Of a stretch of DNA of 64,000 bases, positions 9,043 through 18,919 are shown piece after piece. Under the pieces are notes generated by a model. It did no database searches. It was not told where the DNA came from and saw only the letters and a list, made by a program, of their open reading frames with translations. Location of the stretch: NCBI RefSeq assembly GCF_019655855.1, contig NZ_BPFX01000004.1, forward strand, positions 386,765 to 450,764, written 5' to 3'. Every line of letters starts with the position of its first letter. Position 1 is the stretch's first letter. A program made the translations under genes and the position numbers. This stretch comes from Pseudomonas paralcaligenes (GTDB taxonomy: Bacteria; Pseudomonadota; Gammaproteobacteria; Pseudomonadales; Pseudomonadaceae).

Positions 9043-9243
9043 TCAAGCCGCGTGACGCTGCGGGCCGCGCGCAATGGGCAGGAAATCGGCGGGGATCAGA
9101 TCGGGATAGCCACCGAGCTCCTGCTGCAGCCGGCGCTGTTCGGCGTAGTCCTCGATGGCACGGCGGAAAGCCATGCGGCGCTGGTCTTCCAGCTTGCGGC
9201 GGGTCTTGCTGTCGTGGACGGGTCCTTCGAGATGCAGGTTCAT
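9043..9243 (-). CDS. Small conserved-looking hypothetical protein
   Basis: A 66-residue protein rich in Arg, Glu and Gln, with SKTRRKLEDQRRMAFRRAIEDYAEQRR forming one predicted charged helix split here by no break, then YPDLIPADFLP near the end. No signal peptide or membrane segment is visible. It resembles small uncharacterised proteins I associate with pseudomonads, but I cannot name a family. It sits alone between the cytochrome gene and iron system A, and only an AAGAGCGC stretch lies upstream of the ATG, so the ribosome-binding site is weak. In the flanks, 8826-9042 shows nothing recognisable, and 9244-9367 is probably promoter sequence for the sigma gene. A chance open frame cannot be excluded. 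Confidence 0.5.
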   Translation of the reverse strand: MNLHLEGPVHDSKTRRKLEDQRRMAFRRAIEDYAEQRRLQQELGGYPDLIPADFLPIARGPQRHAA

Positions 9244-9367
9244 CGCGGCGCTCTTGGTCCGTTTACCGGGAGCTCAGCTTGCGCGGGCCGCATGACGCTA
9301 CGGTGAAGCCGGCATGAATACTTCGCGACAACGTCCACCGTTGCCCTCGTCCACGGCGCACGCATAG

Positions 9368-9386
9368 AATGAGATAAATTCTCATT
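9368..9386 (+). promoter_or_regulatory. Putative Fur box upstream of sigma gene A
   Basis: AATGAGA-TAAAT-TCTCATT is a perfect 7-bp inverted repeat with a 5-nt spacer, A/T-rich in a GC-rich background. It resembles the TGATAAT-N-ATTATCA Fur consensus. It lies 35 nt before the proposed sigma start, where Fur would block transcription when iron is plentiful. Confidence 0.65.
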
Positions 9387-9421
9387 TGATCGGCCGGCGC
9401 AGGCCGCCAGGGATGTCCGTC

Positions 9422-9934
9422 ATGTGCCCCGCCGATACGTCGCCCGACCACCGCTTCCGTCAACTCTACAGCGACCACCACGGCTGGCTGCGCAACTGGT
9501 TGCGCCAGCGCCTGGGCAACACCGCCGATGCGGCCGACCTGGCGCAGGACACGTTCATCCGCCTGCTCACCTCACGGCCGGTCGACATCGCCGCGCCACG
9601 CGCCTACCTGGCCACCGTGGCCAACCGCCTGCTGATCAACCTGTATCGCCGCCGCTCGCTGGAACAGGCCTACCTCGACGCACTGGCCAGCCTGGCGGAA
9701 GACGAGGGTCCCTGCCTGGAAAGCCAGGCGCTGATACTGGAAGCCCTGCACGAGGTGGACCGGGTGCTCGCGCGCCTGCCGGCCAACGTGCGCAAGGCCT
9801 TCCTGATGTCGCAGCTGGAAGGCCATACCCAGGAAGAGATCGCCGCACACCTGGGCATCCACGTGCGCTCGGTACAGCGCCACCTGGCACGGGCCTACGA
9901 GGAATGCATCATGCTCGCCGCGGAGCTGCCGTGA
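9422..9934 (+). CDS. ECF sigma factor, FecI-like (iron system A)
   Basis: A 170-residue extracytoplasmic-function sigma factor. Region 2 is visible as FRQLYSDHHGWLRNWLRQRL and AADLAQDTFIRLL. YRRRSLEQAYLDAL follows, and region 4 ends with the helix-turn-helix EEIAAHLGIHVRSVQRHLARAYEECI. It should direct RNA polymerase to the receptor gene downstream when the FecR partner is triggered. I chose ATG 9422 because AGGG lies 9 nt upstream; ATG 9413 sits on top of that site. Its stop overlaps the GTG of fecR by 4 nt, the same arrangement as in systems B to E, which indicates translational coupling. Because the adjacent fecR carries an in-frame stop, the normal control of this sigma factor may be lost. 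Confidence 0.9.
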   Translation: MCPADTSPDHRFRQLYSDHHGWLRNWLRQRLGNTADAADLAQDTFIRLLTSRPVDIAAPRAYLATVANRLLINLYRRRSLEQAYLDALASLAEDEGPCLESQALILEALHEVDRVLARLPANVRKAFLMSQLEGHTQEEIAAHLGIHVRSVQRHLARAYEECIMLAAELP

Positions 9935-10881
9935 GCGCCCAGCCCCTCGACCGCCGCATCGCACGCGAGGCCGCGCGCTGGTTCGTGCACCTGTAGGGCG
10001 CGGCCAGCGAGCAGGACCGCGCCGACTGCGAGCGCTGGCGCGCCAGCCACGCCGACCACGAACGCGCCTGGCAGCTGGCCGCGCGCTTCCATGCGCGCCT
10101 GGGCGAGATCCCCACCGAGCTCGGCGTGCAGGCGCTGGACCGCCCGCAGGCGGACCGTCGCGAAACCCTCAAGCTGCTGACGCTGCTGATCGTCGCCGCA
10201 CCTCTCGGCGTGGCCGGCTATCGCGGCCTGCCCTGGCGCACCTGGACCGCCGACGAGCGAACCGCCGTCGGCGAATCGCGCGAACTGCCCCTGCCCGACG
10301 GCACACGCGTCCGGCTCAACACCGACAGCGCCCTGGACGTGGTCTACGACGAGACCCGGCGCCTGCTGCGCCTGTGGGCCGGCGAAATCCGCGTGGACAG
10401 CGCGGCGGACGCCGCCGGGCGTCCGCTGCTGGTGGCGACCGCCGAAGGTACGCTGCGCCCGGTGGGCACGACGTTCACCGTGCGCCAGCTCGACGGCGAG
10501 ACGCGGGTTGCGGTGCTCGAAGGCGCCGTCGAGCTGCGCCCGCTCCACGCGTCCCAGCCGACCCTGCTGCCGGCCGGCAGCCAGGCCCGCTTCGACGACA
10601 GCCGGGTCGAGCCACCGGAGGCGCTGCAAAGCCAGGCCAGCGACTGGAGCCACGGCGTGCTGCGCGCCGAGAAGATGCGCCTGGCGGATTTCGCCGCCGA
10701 GCTTGGCCGCTACCGCCCCGGCCTGCTGCGCTGCGACCCGGAGGTGGCCGAGCTGCGCATCTCCGGCGCCTTCCAGCTCGCCGACACCGACCTGGCGCTG
10801 GCCGCGCTGGCCCGTACCCTGCCCGTGGACATCCGCTACCGCACCCGCTACTGGGTGACCATCGCGCCGCGCGAAGGCTGA
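9931..10881 (+). pseudogene. FecR-type anti-sigma regulator A, interrupted by an in-frame TAG
   Basis: The frame starting at GTG 9931 encodes a complete FecR-like protein of about 316 residues, except that codon 22 (9994-9996) is TAG. The residues before it (DRRIAREAARWFVHL) and after it (GAASEQDRADCERW) make up the N-terminal DUF4880 domain that contacts the sigma factor. Paralogues continue straight through this point, and a CAG-to-TAG change would explain it. After the stop the frame stays open: a membrane segment (LKLLTLLIVAAPLGVAGY), the periplasmic FecR domain with LPDGTRVRLNTDSALDVVY, and the usual end RYRTRYWVTIAP. Re-initiation at GTG 10126 could make a 251-residue protein lacking the cytoplasmic domain. 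A sequencing error or suppression is the alternative explanation. Confidence 0.85.
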
Positions 10882-10974
10882 TCGGGCCGGCAAACGGGAA
10901 TCGTTGTCGCCTTTTCTGCCACTGGCGTGTCCTCCCCGTAAACACAGCCAACACCGATCGACGGGGAACACACG

Positions 10975-13410
10975 ATGCGCCACGACCAGCACCACCCTCT
11001 CCAACCCACCCGGCCACTGGCCCGCGCCATCCGCGGCGCCGCCCTCGGCCTGCTGGTCGTTGGCACGGGCCTGACCGCTCAGCCCCTGCTGGCGGAGCCG
11101 GCCGACCAGCAACAAGTCCGCCACTATCACATCCCGGCAGGCTCGCTGAGCGCCGCGCTGGCCGAATTCGCCGGCCAGGCCGGCATCACCCTGCCGATCG
11201 ACCCGGCGCTGGTGGAAGGCAAGCGCAGCCCAGGCCTGGACGCCGCCACCGGCATTGCGGAAGGCATGCAGCGCTTGCTGCAGGGCACCGGCCTGCGCGC
11301 CAGCCCAGCGGGCGATGGCTCCTGGGCACTGTACCCGGCGGGCGACGGAACGGCGGTGGAGCTGGGTGCGACCAACGTCAACGCGGGAGGGCTGGGCGCC
11401 ACCACCGAAGGCAGCGGCGCCTACACCACCGGCGCAATGCAGACGGCGACCAGGCTGCCGCTGTCGATCAGGGAAACCCCGCAATCCGTCACGGTCGTGA
11501 CGCGCCGGCAAATGGACGATCAGAACCTCAACAGCATTGCCAGCGTGCTCGAAAGAAGCCCCGGCATCTCCCTGAACCACTACGAGAGCGACCGTCTCAA
11601 TGCCACCGCGCGGGGCTTCCCGATCACCAAGATCCAGTACGACGGGCTGTCGTCCCTGGACGACGGGTTCGGCTACGAGACCGACTGGCAGTCCGACACG
11701 GCCATCTATGACCGAGTGGAGATAGTCCGCGGGGCGACCGGCCTGATGACAGGCACCGGCGAACCCTCCGCCGCCATCAACCTCGTCCGCAAGCGACCCA
11801 CCGCCGACTTCCAGGGCCATGTCCAGGCCAGCGCGGGTAGCTGGGACACCTATCGAGGCGAACTGGACCTGTCGGGCCCCCTGGTGGCCGAGGGCAATGT
11901 CCGTGGCCGGATGGTCGCCACCCATGGCGACCGCCATTCCTACCTGGATCACTACAGCAAGGACCAGACCGGGCTGTACGGCATCCTCGAGGCGGACCTG
12001 GCGGCGGATATGCTGTTCACCGTCGGGCTGGACTACAGCACCAGCCACACCAATGGCGCCACGCATGGCGCGCCCGTGCCCATGTACTACTCCGACGGCA
12101 GCCGTACCCACCTCTCGCGCTCGACCACCACCGCCGCGGACTGGGCCTATCTCGACGCCGAACGCATCGCCAGCTTCGCCAGCCTGGAAAAGACCTTCGC
12201 CAATGACTGGAAAGCCCGCTTGCAATACACCTACCGGGAAAACGAGGCGACGCCGAAGCTGCGCTACATAGACGGTTTCTTCGACCGGACCAGCGGGGCG
12301 GGCAATCTCTGGGTGGGCGGCACCTACTACGACATCGACGAAAGACAGAACGCCGTCGACTTTTCCGCCACCGGCCCGTTCGCGCTGCTCGGACGCGAGC
12401 ACGAGCTGGTCCTCGGCTACTCGTATCAGGATCATGTGGAACACCGCAGATTCCACCCGCGCATCAATACGCCGCCGCTGAACAGCTTCTACGACCTGCC
12501 AGGCTACGAAGGCCCCGAATTCGGCGAGTGGTACAGAACGGATAACCCGATCGACATCAAGGAACGGCAGGACGCCTTCTACCTCGCCAGCCGGTGGAAC
12601 CTGGCCGACGCACTCAAGCTGATCACCGGGCTGCGGGTCAGCAACGTCGATTACGAGCTGACCGACTGGGGCATCACCAGCAAGGCCCGATACAGCAGCG
12701 AACTGACGCCTTACGCCGGCCTGGTCTACGACATTTCCGAGCACTACTCGGCCTATGTCAGCTACACCGACATCTTCCAGACCCAGACCGCCCGGGACCG
12801 CAACGGAGCCCTGCTGGAGCCGGTGCTCGGCAGCAACTACGAGGCAGGTCTGAAAGGCGAGTTCTACGGGGGCAGGCTCAACCTCTCGGCAGCCGCGTTC
12901 CTGATCAAGCAGGACAACCTCGCCGAATTCGACATCATCGTGAACGACGAATACCGCTACAAGGCGGTCGACGGCGCCAGGATTCGCGGCTACGAGCTGG
13001 AGGCCTCCGGCGAGATCCTGCCCGGCTGGAACATGGCCGGCGGCTTTACCCGGCACATCGCCAGGGGCGGGGACGGCCAGGCCATCCAGACCACCGAGCC
13101 GCAGAACATGCTGCGCCTGACCAGCTCGTATCGCCTGTCGGGCGCCCTGGACAGGTTCACCGTGGGTGGGCACCTGAGCTGGCAAAGCCGGATCTACGAG
13201 AAAGGCCGGGGACCGGGCGGGATCGACTCGGAGCAGGACAGCTACGAGCTCGTCCATCTCTTCGGCAAGTATCAGGTCACGGACGACATCAGCCTCCAGG
13301 CCAATATCAACAACCTGTTCGACAAGACCTACTACACCGGCATTTCCTACGGCTACGGCAGGTTCGGCGACCCGCGCAACTTCAACCTGACGGTTCGATA
13401 CGACCTGTAG
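10975..13410 (+). CDS. TonB-dependent siderophore receptor with signalling domain (system A)
   Basis: An 811-residue outer-membrane transducer. After a signal peptide comes the secretin/TonB N-terminal (STN) signalling domain (YHIPAGSLSAALAEFAGQAG to about residue 120). A TonB-box-like VELGATNV follows, then the plug (ETPQSVTVVTRRQMDDQN, FDRVEI-type VEIVRGATGLMTGTGEPS) and a 22-strand-type barrel ending FNLTVRYDL with a terminal aromatic-like Leu variant. It should import a ferric siderophore with TonB energy and signal occupancy to FecR. GGGGA lies 8 nt before the ATG. Unlike receptors B to E it lacks the A/T tract about 85 nt upstream, so its promoter differs. The ligand is unknown, and the cognate FecR is broken. 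Confidence 0.93.
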   Translation: MRHDQHHPLQPTRPLARAIRGAALGLLVVGTGLTAQPLLAEPADQQQVRHYHIPAGSLSAALAEFAGQAGITLPIDPALVEGKRSPGLDAATGIAEGMQRLLQGTGLRASPAGDGSWALYPAGDGTAVELGATNVNAGGLGATTEGSGAYTTGAMQTATRLPLSIRETPQSVTVVTRRQMDDQNLNSIASVLERSPGISLNHYESDRLNATARGFPITKIQYDGLSSLDDGFGYETDWQSDTAIYDRVEIVRGATGLMTGTGEPSAAINLVRKRPTADFQGHVQASAGSWDTYRGELDLSGPLVAEGNVRGRMVATHGDRHSYLDHYSKDQTGLYGILEADLAADMLFTVGLDYSTSHTNGATHGAPVPMYYSDGSRTHLSRSTTTAADWAYLDAERIASFASLEKTFANDWKARLQYTYRENEATPKLRYIDGFFDRTSGAGNLWVGGTYYDIDERQNAVDFSATGPFALLGREHELVLGYSYQDHVEHRRFHPRINTPPLNSFYDLPGYEGPEFGEWYRTDNPIDIKERQDAFYLASRWNLADALKLITGLRVSNVDYELTDWGITSKARYSSELTPYAGLVYDISEHYSAYVSYTDIFQTQTARDRNGALLEPVLGSNYEAGLKGEFYGGRLNLSAAAFLIKQDNLAEFDIIVNDEYRYKAVDGARIRGYELEASGEILPGWNMAGGFTRHIARGGDGQAIQTTEPQNMLRLTSSYRLSGALDRFTVGGHLSWQSRIYEKGRGPGGIDSEQDSYELVHLFGKYQVTDDISLQANINNLFDKTYYTGISYGYGRFGDPRNFNLTVRYDL

Positions 13411-13468
13411 CACTCGCGCCGGCAGGCAGGTGGGCAAGGCTGCGCTTGTCCACCGTGGCCGATGCCGA

Positions 13469-14335
13469 TCAATCCTCCGCGCTGCGCACCGACTTCGGCG
13501 ACAGCCGCAGGCTACGCAAGCTGCGCTTGACGCTCTTGAGGTGGTTGACCAGGTCCGGGCCGCGGGCCATGGCCACGCCCATGGCCAGCACGTCGATCAC
13601 CACGAGGTGGGCGATGCGCGACGTGAGCGGGGTGTAGATCTCGGTGTCTTCCTGCACGTCGATGGCCAGGTTGACCGTGGCCAGGTCGGCCAGCGGGGTC
13701 TGGCTCGGGCACAGGGTGATCAGCGTGGCGCCGGACTCGCGCACCAGGTTGGCGGTGATCAGCAGGTCCTTGGAGCGGCCGGACTGGGAGATGCAGATGG
13801 CCACGTCGCTGGGCTTCAGCGTCACTGCGCTCATCGCCTGCATGTGCGGGTCCGAGTAGGCGGCGGCGGTCAGCAGCAGGCGGAAGAACTTGTGCTGGGC
13901 GTCGGCGGCCACCGCGCCGGAGGCGCCGAAGCCGTAGAACTCGATGCGCTGGGCGTTGGCGATGGCGTTGACGGCGCGCTCCAGCTCACGCGGATCGAGG
14001 CGCTCGCGCACCTCCATCAGAGTGTGCAGCGTGGTGTCGAAGATCTTCAGGCTGAAGTCCGCCACCGAGTCGTTCTCGTTGATGGCGAACTGGCCGAAGC
14101 TGGCCCCTGCCGCCAGGCTCTGCGCCAGCTTCAGCTTGAGGTCCTGGAAACCGCTGCAGCCGATGGCGCGGCAGAAGCGGACGATGGTCGGCTCGCTGAT
14201 GCCCACCTCGTGGGCCAGGTCGGCCATGGAGCTGTGCATCACCGCGGAAGGGTCCTGCAGGACGTGATCGGCGACCTTCAGTTCGGACTTGCGGAGCAGG
14301 TGACGGGACTGGGCGATATGCTGCAGAAGATTCAC
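13469..14335 (-). CDS. MurR/RpiR-family regulator, HexR-like
   Basis: A 288-residue repressor-type protein. The N-terminal RpiR helix-turn-helix spans about residues 1-80 (ADLAHEVGISEPTIVRFCRAIG). The C-terminal SIS sugar-phosphate domain contains EFYGFGASGAVA and AICISQSGRSKDL. HexR proteins sense keto-deoxy-phosphogluconate and control Entner-Doudoroff and pentose-phosphate genes. This copy is divergent from zwf across a palindrome that fits the HexR operator, which supports control of that gene and of itself. I prefer the GTG start giving VNLLQHIAQS, because the protein family aligns from there; an upstream ATG at 14404 adds an unlikely leader. It resembles the RpiR protein next to the second zwf of pseudomonads rather than the main HexR. 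Confidence 0.88.
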   Translation of the reverse strand: MNLLQHIAQSRHLLRKSELKVADHVLQDPSAVMHSSMADLAHEVGISEPTIVRFCRAIGCSGFQDLKLKLAQSLAAGASFGQFAINENDSVADFSLKIFDTTLHTLMEVRERLDPRELERAVNAIANAQRIEFYGFGASGAVAADAQHKFFRLLLTAAAYSDPHMQAMSAVTLKPSDVAICISQSGRSKDLLITANLVRESGATLITLCPSQTPLADLATVNLAIDVQEDTEIYTPLTSRIAHLVVIDVLAMGVAMARGPDLVNHLKSVKRSLRSLRLSPKSVRSAED

Positions 14336-14434
14336 GGGCAGGGCTCTGTTGGCAGCCCGGTGGAAACCGCCGTGCGACGGCCAGCCGGCTCGCTGCGGTT
14401 TCACCCGGCCTGTTATGATCGGGTTGTAGTGACC

Positions 14435-14451
14435 TTGTAGTTATACTACAA
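14435..14451. promoter_or_regulatory. HexR-type operator between the regulator and zwf
   Basis: TTGTAGTTATACTACAA is a 17-bp perfect palindrome matching the TTGT-N9-ACAA layout of HexR sites. A further half site TTGTAGT lies at 14424-14430. It falls in the divergent interval next to a TATGAT -10-like box (14414-14419), so binding could control both genes. Confidence 0.75.
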
Positions 14452-14493
14452 GAACGCCCATCCCGCACAGGCAAACCGGCTGGAGGCCCTCCG

Positions 14494-15939
<1,446 letters not shown>

Positions 15940-16029
15940 GCCGTCTGGCCCGCGCGCTCGCCTGAGAACCGCCGCACACATATACTCCGCCCATTCGCCG
16001 GCAGGGAGCGCCCAGGCATCTTTCAATCG

Positions 16030-16950
16030 GTGCGGACTCTACTCGTGAAAAAGACCTCTTCCCTTGCCGGCCTCTTGCTGGCCTGCCTGACCCTGATTGC
16101 TCCCATCGGCCAGGCGGCACCCCAGACCCAGGAACTCGCCTCCGGCAGCGCCCTGCTGGTCGACCTCAAGACCAACCAGGTCCTCTACTCCAGCAACCCG
16201 GACCTGCAGGTGCCCATCGCCTCGGTGACCAAGCTGATGACCGCTATGGTGGTGCTGGACGCCAAGTCGTCCCTGGACGAGCAGTTGCCCATCGTCATCC
16301 AGGACGTGGCGGAGATGCGCGGCGTCTATTCCCGCGTGCGCATCGGCAGCCAGCTGAGCCGTCGCGACATGCTCCTGCTGACCCTTATGAGTTCGGAGAA
16401 CCGCGCCGCCGCCAGCCTGGCCCACCATTACCCGGGCGGCGTGCCGGCGTTCGTCGCGGCGATGAACGCCAAGGCCCGTGCCCTGGGCATGACCCACACC
16501 CGCTACCGCGAGCCGACCGGCCTGTCGGAGAAGAACGTCTCCACCGCCAACGACCTGGTCAAGCTGGTCAAGGCCGCCGGCCAGTACCCGCTGATCGGCC
16601 AGTTCAGCAGTACCCGCGAGCACGTCCAGCAGTTCGCCAAGCCGCGCTACAGCCTGGGCTTCCGCAACACCAACAGCCTGGTGCACAAGGACAACTGGAG
16701 CATCCAGCTGACCAAGACCGGCTTCACCAACGCCGCCGGCCACTGTCTGGTGATGCGCACCCAGATGGCCGGCAAGCCGGTGGCCTTCGTAGTGCTGGAC
16801 GCCTTCGGCAAATACACCCACATGGCCGACGCCAACCGCCTCAAGCGCTGGCTGGAAACCGGTCAGGTCACCAAGGTCGCCCCCGCGGCGCTGGCCTACA
16901 AGCAGCACAAGCAGGCCGAGCGCGCCAGGAGCATGCAGGCGGCGCAGTGA
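16030..16950 (+). CDS. pbpG: D-alanyl-D-alanine endopeptidase (PBP7/8 type)
   Basis: A 306-residue periplasmic penicillin-binding protein of the S11 serine peptidase family. It cleaves D-Ala-meso-diaminopimelate cross-links in peptidoglycan. A signal peptide ([19 protein letters not shown]) leads the protein. The three catalytic motifs are SVTK (Ser 65, Lys 68), SEN (Ser 122 to Asn 124) and KTG (from Lys 229). [15 protein letters not shown] is also typical. The start could be GTG 16030 or GTG 16045; neither has a strong ribosome-binding site. It stands alone, converging with the mannosyltransferase gene 24 nt downstream. The length lacks the C-terminal domain of PBP5-type carboxypeptidases, which supports the PBP7 assignment. 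Confidence 0.92.
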   Translation: MRTLLVKKTSSLAGLLLACLTLIAPIGQAAPQTQELASGSALLVDLKTNQVLYSSNPDLQVPIASVTKLMTAMVVLDAKSSLDEQLPIVIQDVAEMRGVYSRVRIGSQLSRRDMLLLTLMSSENRAAASLAHHYPGGVPAFVAAMNAKARALGMTHTRYREPTGLSEKNVSTANDLVKLVKAAGQYPLIGQFSSTREHVQQFAKPRYSLGFRNTNSLVHKDNWSIQLTKTGFTNAAGHCLVMRTQMAGKPVAFVVLDAFGKYTHMADANRLKRWLETGQVTKVAPAALAYKQHKQAERARSMQAAQ

Positions 16951-16974
16951 TGCGCTCCGGTGCCCTGGGGCCGA

Positions 16975-18282
16975 CTACCAGGGCGCCAACCCGTAGCTGA
17001 GTGGCGCCTGCCAGAGGAAACCCGCCGCCATCGGCAGCAGCAGCCACAGGGCATGACGCTCCAGGCGCGGCCAGCAGAGGAACAGGCTGCACAGTGCCAG
17101 CACGCTGAAAATCAGTGCCGACAGGTAATGGTGGATGAACATCACCCGGCCAATCAGCATGAACGGCAGCCAGTTGATCAGATAGCCGAGCAACAACGGC
17201 GGCCAGCGCCGATCGCGCCACAGCGTCGGCCGCAGCAGAAACGCCAGCGCCAGCCCGGCCATGGCCAGCGAGGCGCTCCACCACAACAGGTCGTTGCCGG
17301 CCAGGACGATGTCGAGATTGCCCTGGCGCCAGTATCCCAGGGGCTTTTCGTTGAGCGGCCACTGATACCAGCGGCTGGCATAGGGGTGATCGCTCATGCG
17401 CTGGTTGGCCTCGAACATCACCTTGTTCAGCTCCAGGAAGCGCCCCATCCAGGACAACGGCTGGATGTCCTCGCGCCCGGCGTAGGGCGAACCCTCCAGC
17501 GTCTTCTGAAACTCGGCGGATACGTAACCGGCGCTGTTGCCGGCACCCGGCAATAGCTGCAGATGCACGGCGAAGGTCAGCAGGTAGACCAGCGAAGCCC
17601 CCGCCAGCATGAACAGGGCGGTCTTCGCCACGTCCCGCAGGCGACGCTCGCCCAGCATGAAGGCGAGGTAGTCGAGCAGGATCGGCAGCACCACGAAGGT
17701 CAGTGCCACCCATTTGACCGATACCGCCGCGCCGGCCAGAAGACCGCTCGCCAGCAACCAGCCCGGGCGACGCGAATCGCGGAAGTACAGGTAGCACAGC
17801 AGCGATGCGAAACCGGCGGCGAGCAGGAACACGTCGAAGAACAGGAAGCGCGACTGCACCAGCAGCGCGTTGTCTAGGATCAGCAGGCCGGCGCAGAGCA
17901 GCGCCAGGCGTCGCCGGCTGAACAGCTTCCAGGCCAGTCCATAGCCCAGCAGCGGCAACAGGCTGCCGACCAGGCCGGGGAGAAAGCGCAGCAGCAGGTA
18001 GTCATGGCCCTGGTACTGGATGTTCCAGGGCGTCGACAAGGCCACCGGCTGGAAATCGAACAGGCCGACGAACCCCGCCACCAGCAGGCGCCCCAGCGGC
18101 GGGTGGGTATCGAAATAGAACTCCCCGGTGAAATAGGCCGACAGGTACTGGGCGAAATAGACCTCGTCGATCACCGCCGAGTCGGGATGGCCGAAGAACG
18201 CAAAACGCGTAGCCAGCGAAACCACGAACAACAAGGCCAGCAGGGCTCCATGCGGCCAACGGCGCAGAAGAGTGGATAGCAT
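16975..18282 (-). CDS. Dolichyl-phosphate-mannose-protein mannosyltransferase-like (PMT/GT39)
   Basis: A 435-residue polytopic inner-membrane glycosyltransferase of the GT-C fold. The first periplasmic loop contains DEVYFAQYLSAYFTGEF and HPPLG, the PMT-type acidic pair and loop motif. RFLFFDVFLL and SVKWVALTF follow. Near the C terminus YLINWLPFMLIGRVMFIHHY matches the conserved late PMT segment. Such enzymes move a sugar from a polyprenyl-phosphate carrier to Ser/Thr of a protein during export. Here the acceptor could be a protein or another surface molecule; the sequence does not say which. No neighbouring gene shares its strand closely enough for an operon: pbpG converges and the roadblock operon ends 204 nt upstream. 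GT39 enzymes are far commoner in actinobacteria than in pseudomonads. Confidence 0.78.
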   Translation of the reverse strand: MLSTLLRRWPHGALLALLFVVSLATRFAFFGHPDSAVIDEVYFAQYLSAYFTGEFYFDTHPPLGRLLVAGFVGLFDFQPVALSTPWNIQYQGHDYLLLRFLPGLVGSLLPLLGYGLAWKLFSRRRLALLCAGLLILDNALLVQSRFLFFDVFLLAAGFASLLCYLYFRDSRRPGWLLASGLLAGAAVSVKWVALTFVVLPILLDYLAFMLGERRLRDVAKTALFMLAGASLVYLLTFAVHLQLLPGAGNSAGYVSAEFQKTLEGSPYAGREDIQPLSWMGRFLELNKVMFEANQRMSDHPYASRWYQWPLNEKPLGYWRQGNLDIVLAGNDLLWWSASLAMAGLALAFLLRPTLWRDRRWPPLLLGYLINWLPFMLIGRVMFIHHYLSALIFSVLALCSLFLCWPRLERHALWLLLPMAAGFLWQAPLSYGLAPW

Positions 18283-18442
18283 CCAGCATTACTCTCGAGA
18301 AGGATTGGCGGCACAGCATGATTGCGGCCGAGCGCGAAGTCTAAGCGTTCCATTGCCGCAGTTGTCTCGCGCCCAGCCAAGAGTGCAACCCCGCATACAA
18401 GCCCGTGCCGGTGAGCGGCGCAATGACTGCCTCGCACAGAGA

Positions 18443-18468
18443 GCCCGGCCTGGATGCCGGGCTTTTTT
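18443..18468 (+). terminator. Intrinsic terminator on the plus strand
   Basis: GCCCGGC, a 6-nt loop, GCCGGGC and then TTTTTT form a textbook rho-independent terminator reading rightward. No rightward gene precedes it, because the genes on both sides are on the minus strand. Read leftward the stem would serve the roadblock gene but has only TCTCTG after it. Confidence 0.7.
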
Positions 18469-18486
18469 CCGTGCGGGAACGCAGGC

Positions 18487-18846
18487 TCAGATCGCCAGCT
18501 TGCCTTCCACGTCCTGCAGCTTGCGCCGGGCCAGGGCCAGGTTGGCCTTGACCTTGTCCAGCACGTAGTAGAGGAAGACGCCCTCGTGTTTCACGATCGG
18601 GCGGATGATGTGGTACTGCTTGCCCAGCGTGATCAGCATGTCCTCGATCACGTCGTTCAGGTCCAGGGATTTCATGGTCTTGATCTTGGCGCGTACGACC
18701 TCGGTATTGCCCGCCGCGGCCAGCTCCAGATCCACGCCCGCCCCCGCCTGCCCCATCAGCATGCCGCTGTTGGCGTCCACCAGGGCCGACGCCATGGCAC
18801 CATCCAGGGTCAGCAGTTCTTCCAGCGATTGTTGAATTGCGGCCAT
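18487..18846 (-). CDS. Roadblock/LC7-type protein (last gene of GTPase operon)
   Basis: A 119-residue cytosolic protein. MASALVDANSGMLMGQAG and the alternating strand-helix pattern fit the roadblock/longin fold, which binds small Ras-like GTPases and can act as an activating protein, as MglB does for MglA. GVFLYYVLDKVKANLALAR forms the last strand and helix. GGGAG lies 8 nt before the ATG. It is the fourth gene of a same-strand set and is separated from the third by 73 nt. It is clearly different from the roadblock protein encoded just upstream, so the pair may form a heterodimer. Function in this organism is unknown; GTPase regulation is inferred from fold and context. Confidence 0.75.
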   Translation of the reverse strand: MAAIQQSLEELLTLDGAMASALVDANSGMLMGQAGAGVDLELAAAGNTEVVRAKIKTMKSLDLNDVIEDMLITLGKQYHIIRPIVKHEGVFLYYVLDKVKANLALARRKLQDVEGKLAI

Positions 18847-18919
18847 CTCTATTACTCCCTCAGTGCGCGCGGTGTATGACGCCCGTGGCTGCGCAGACCA
18901 CCGGGACGCGAAGATCCGT

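Noticed and set aside
9895..13437. Very long open frame antisense to receptor A and its regulator
   Set aside because: It lies opposite genes with clear family signatures, has low-complexity Val/Gln/Gly-rich composition and no recognisable domain. High GC at third codon positions opens such antisense frames.
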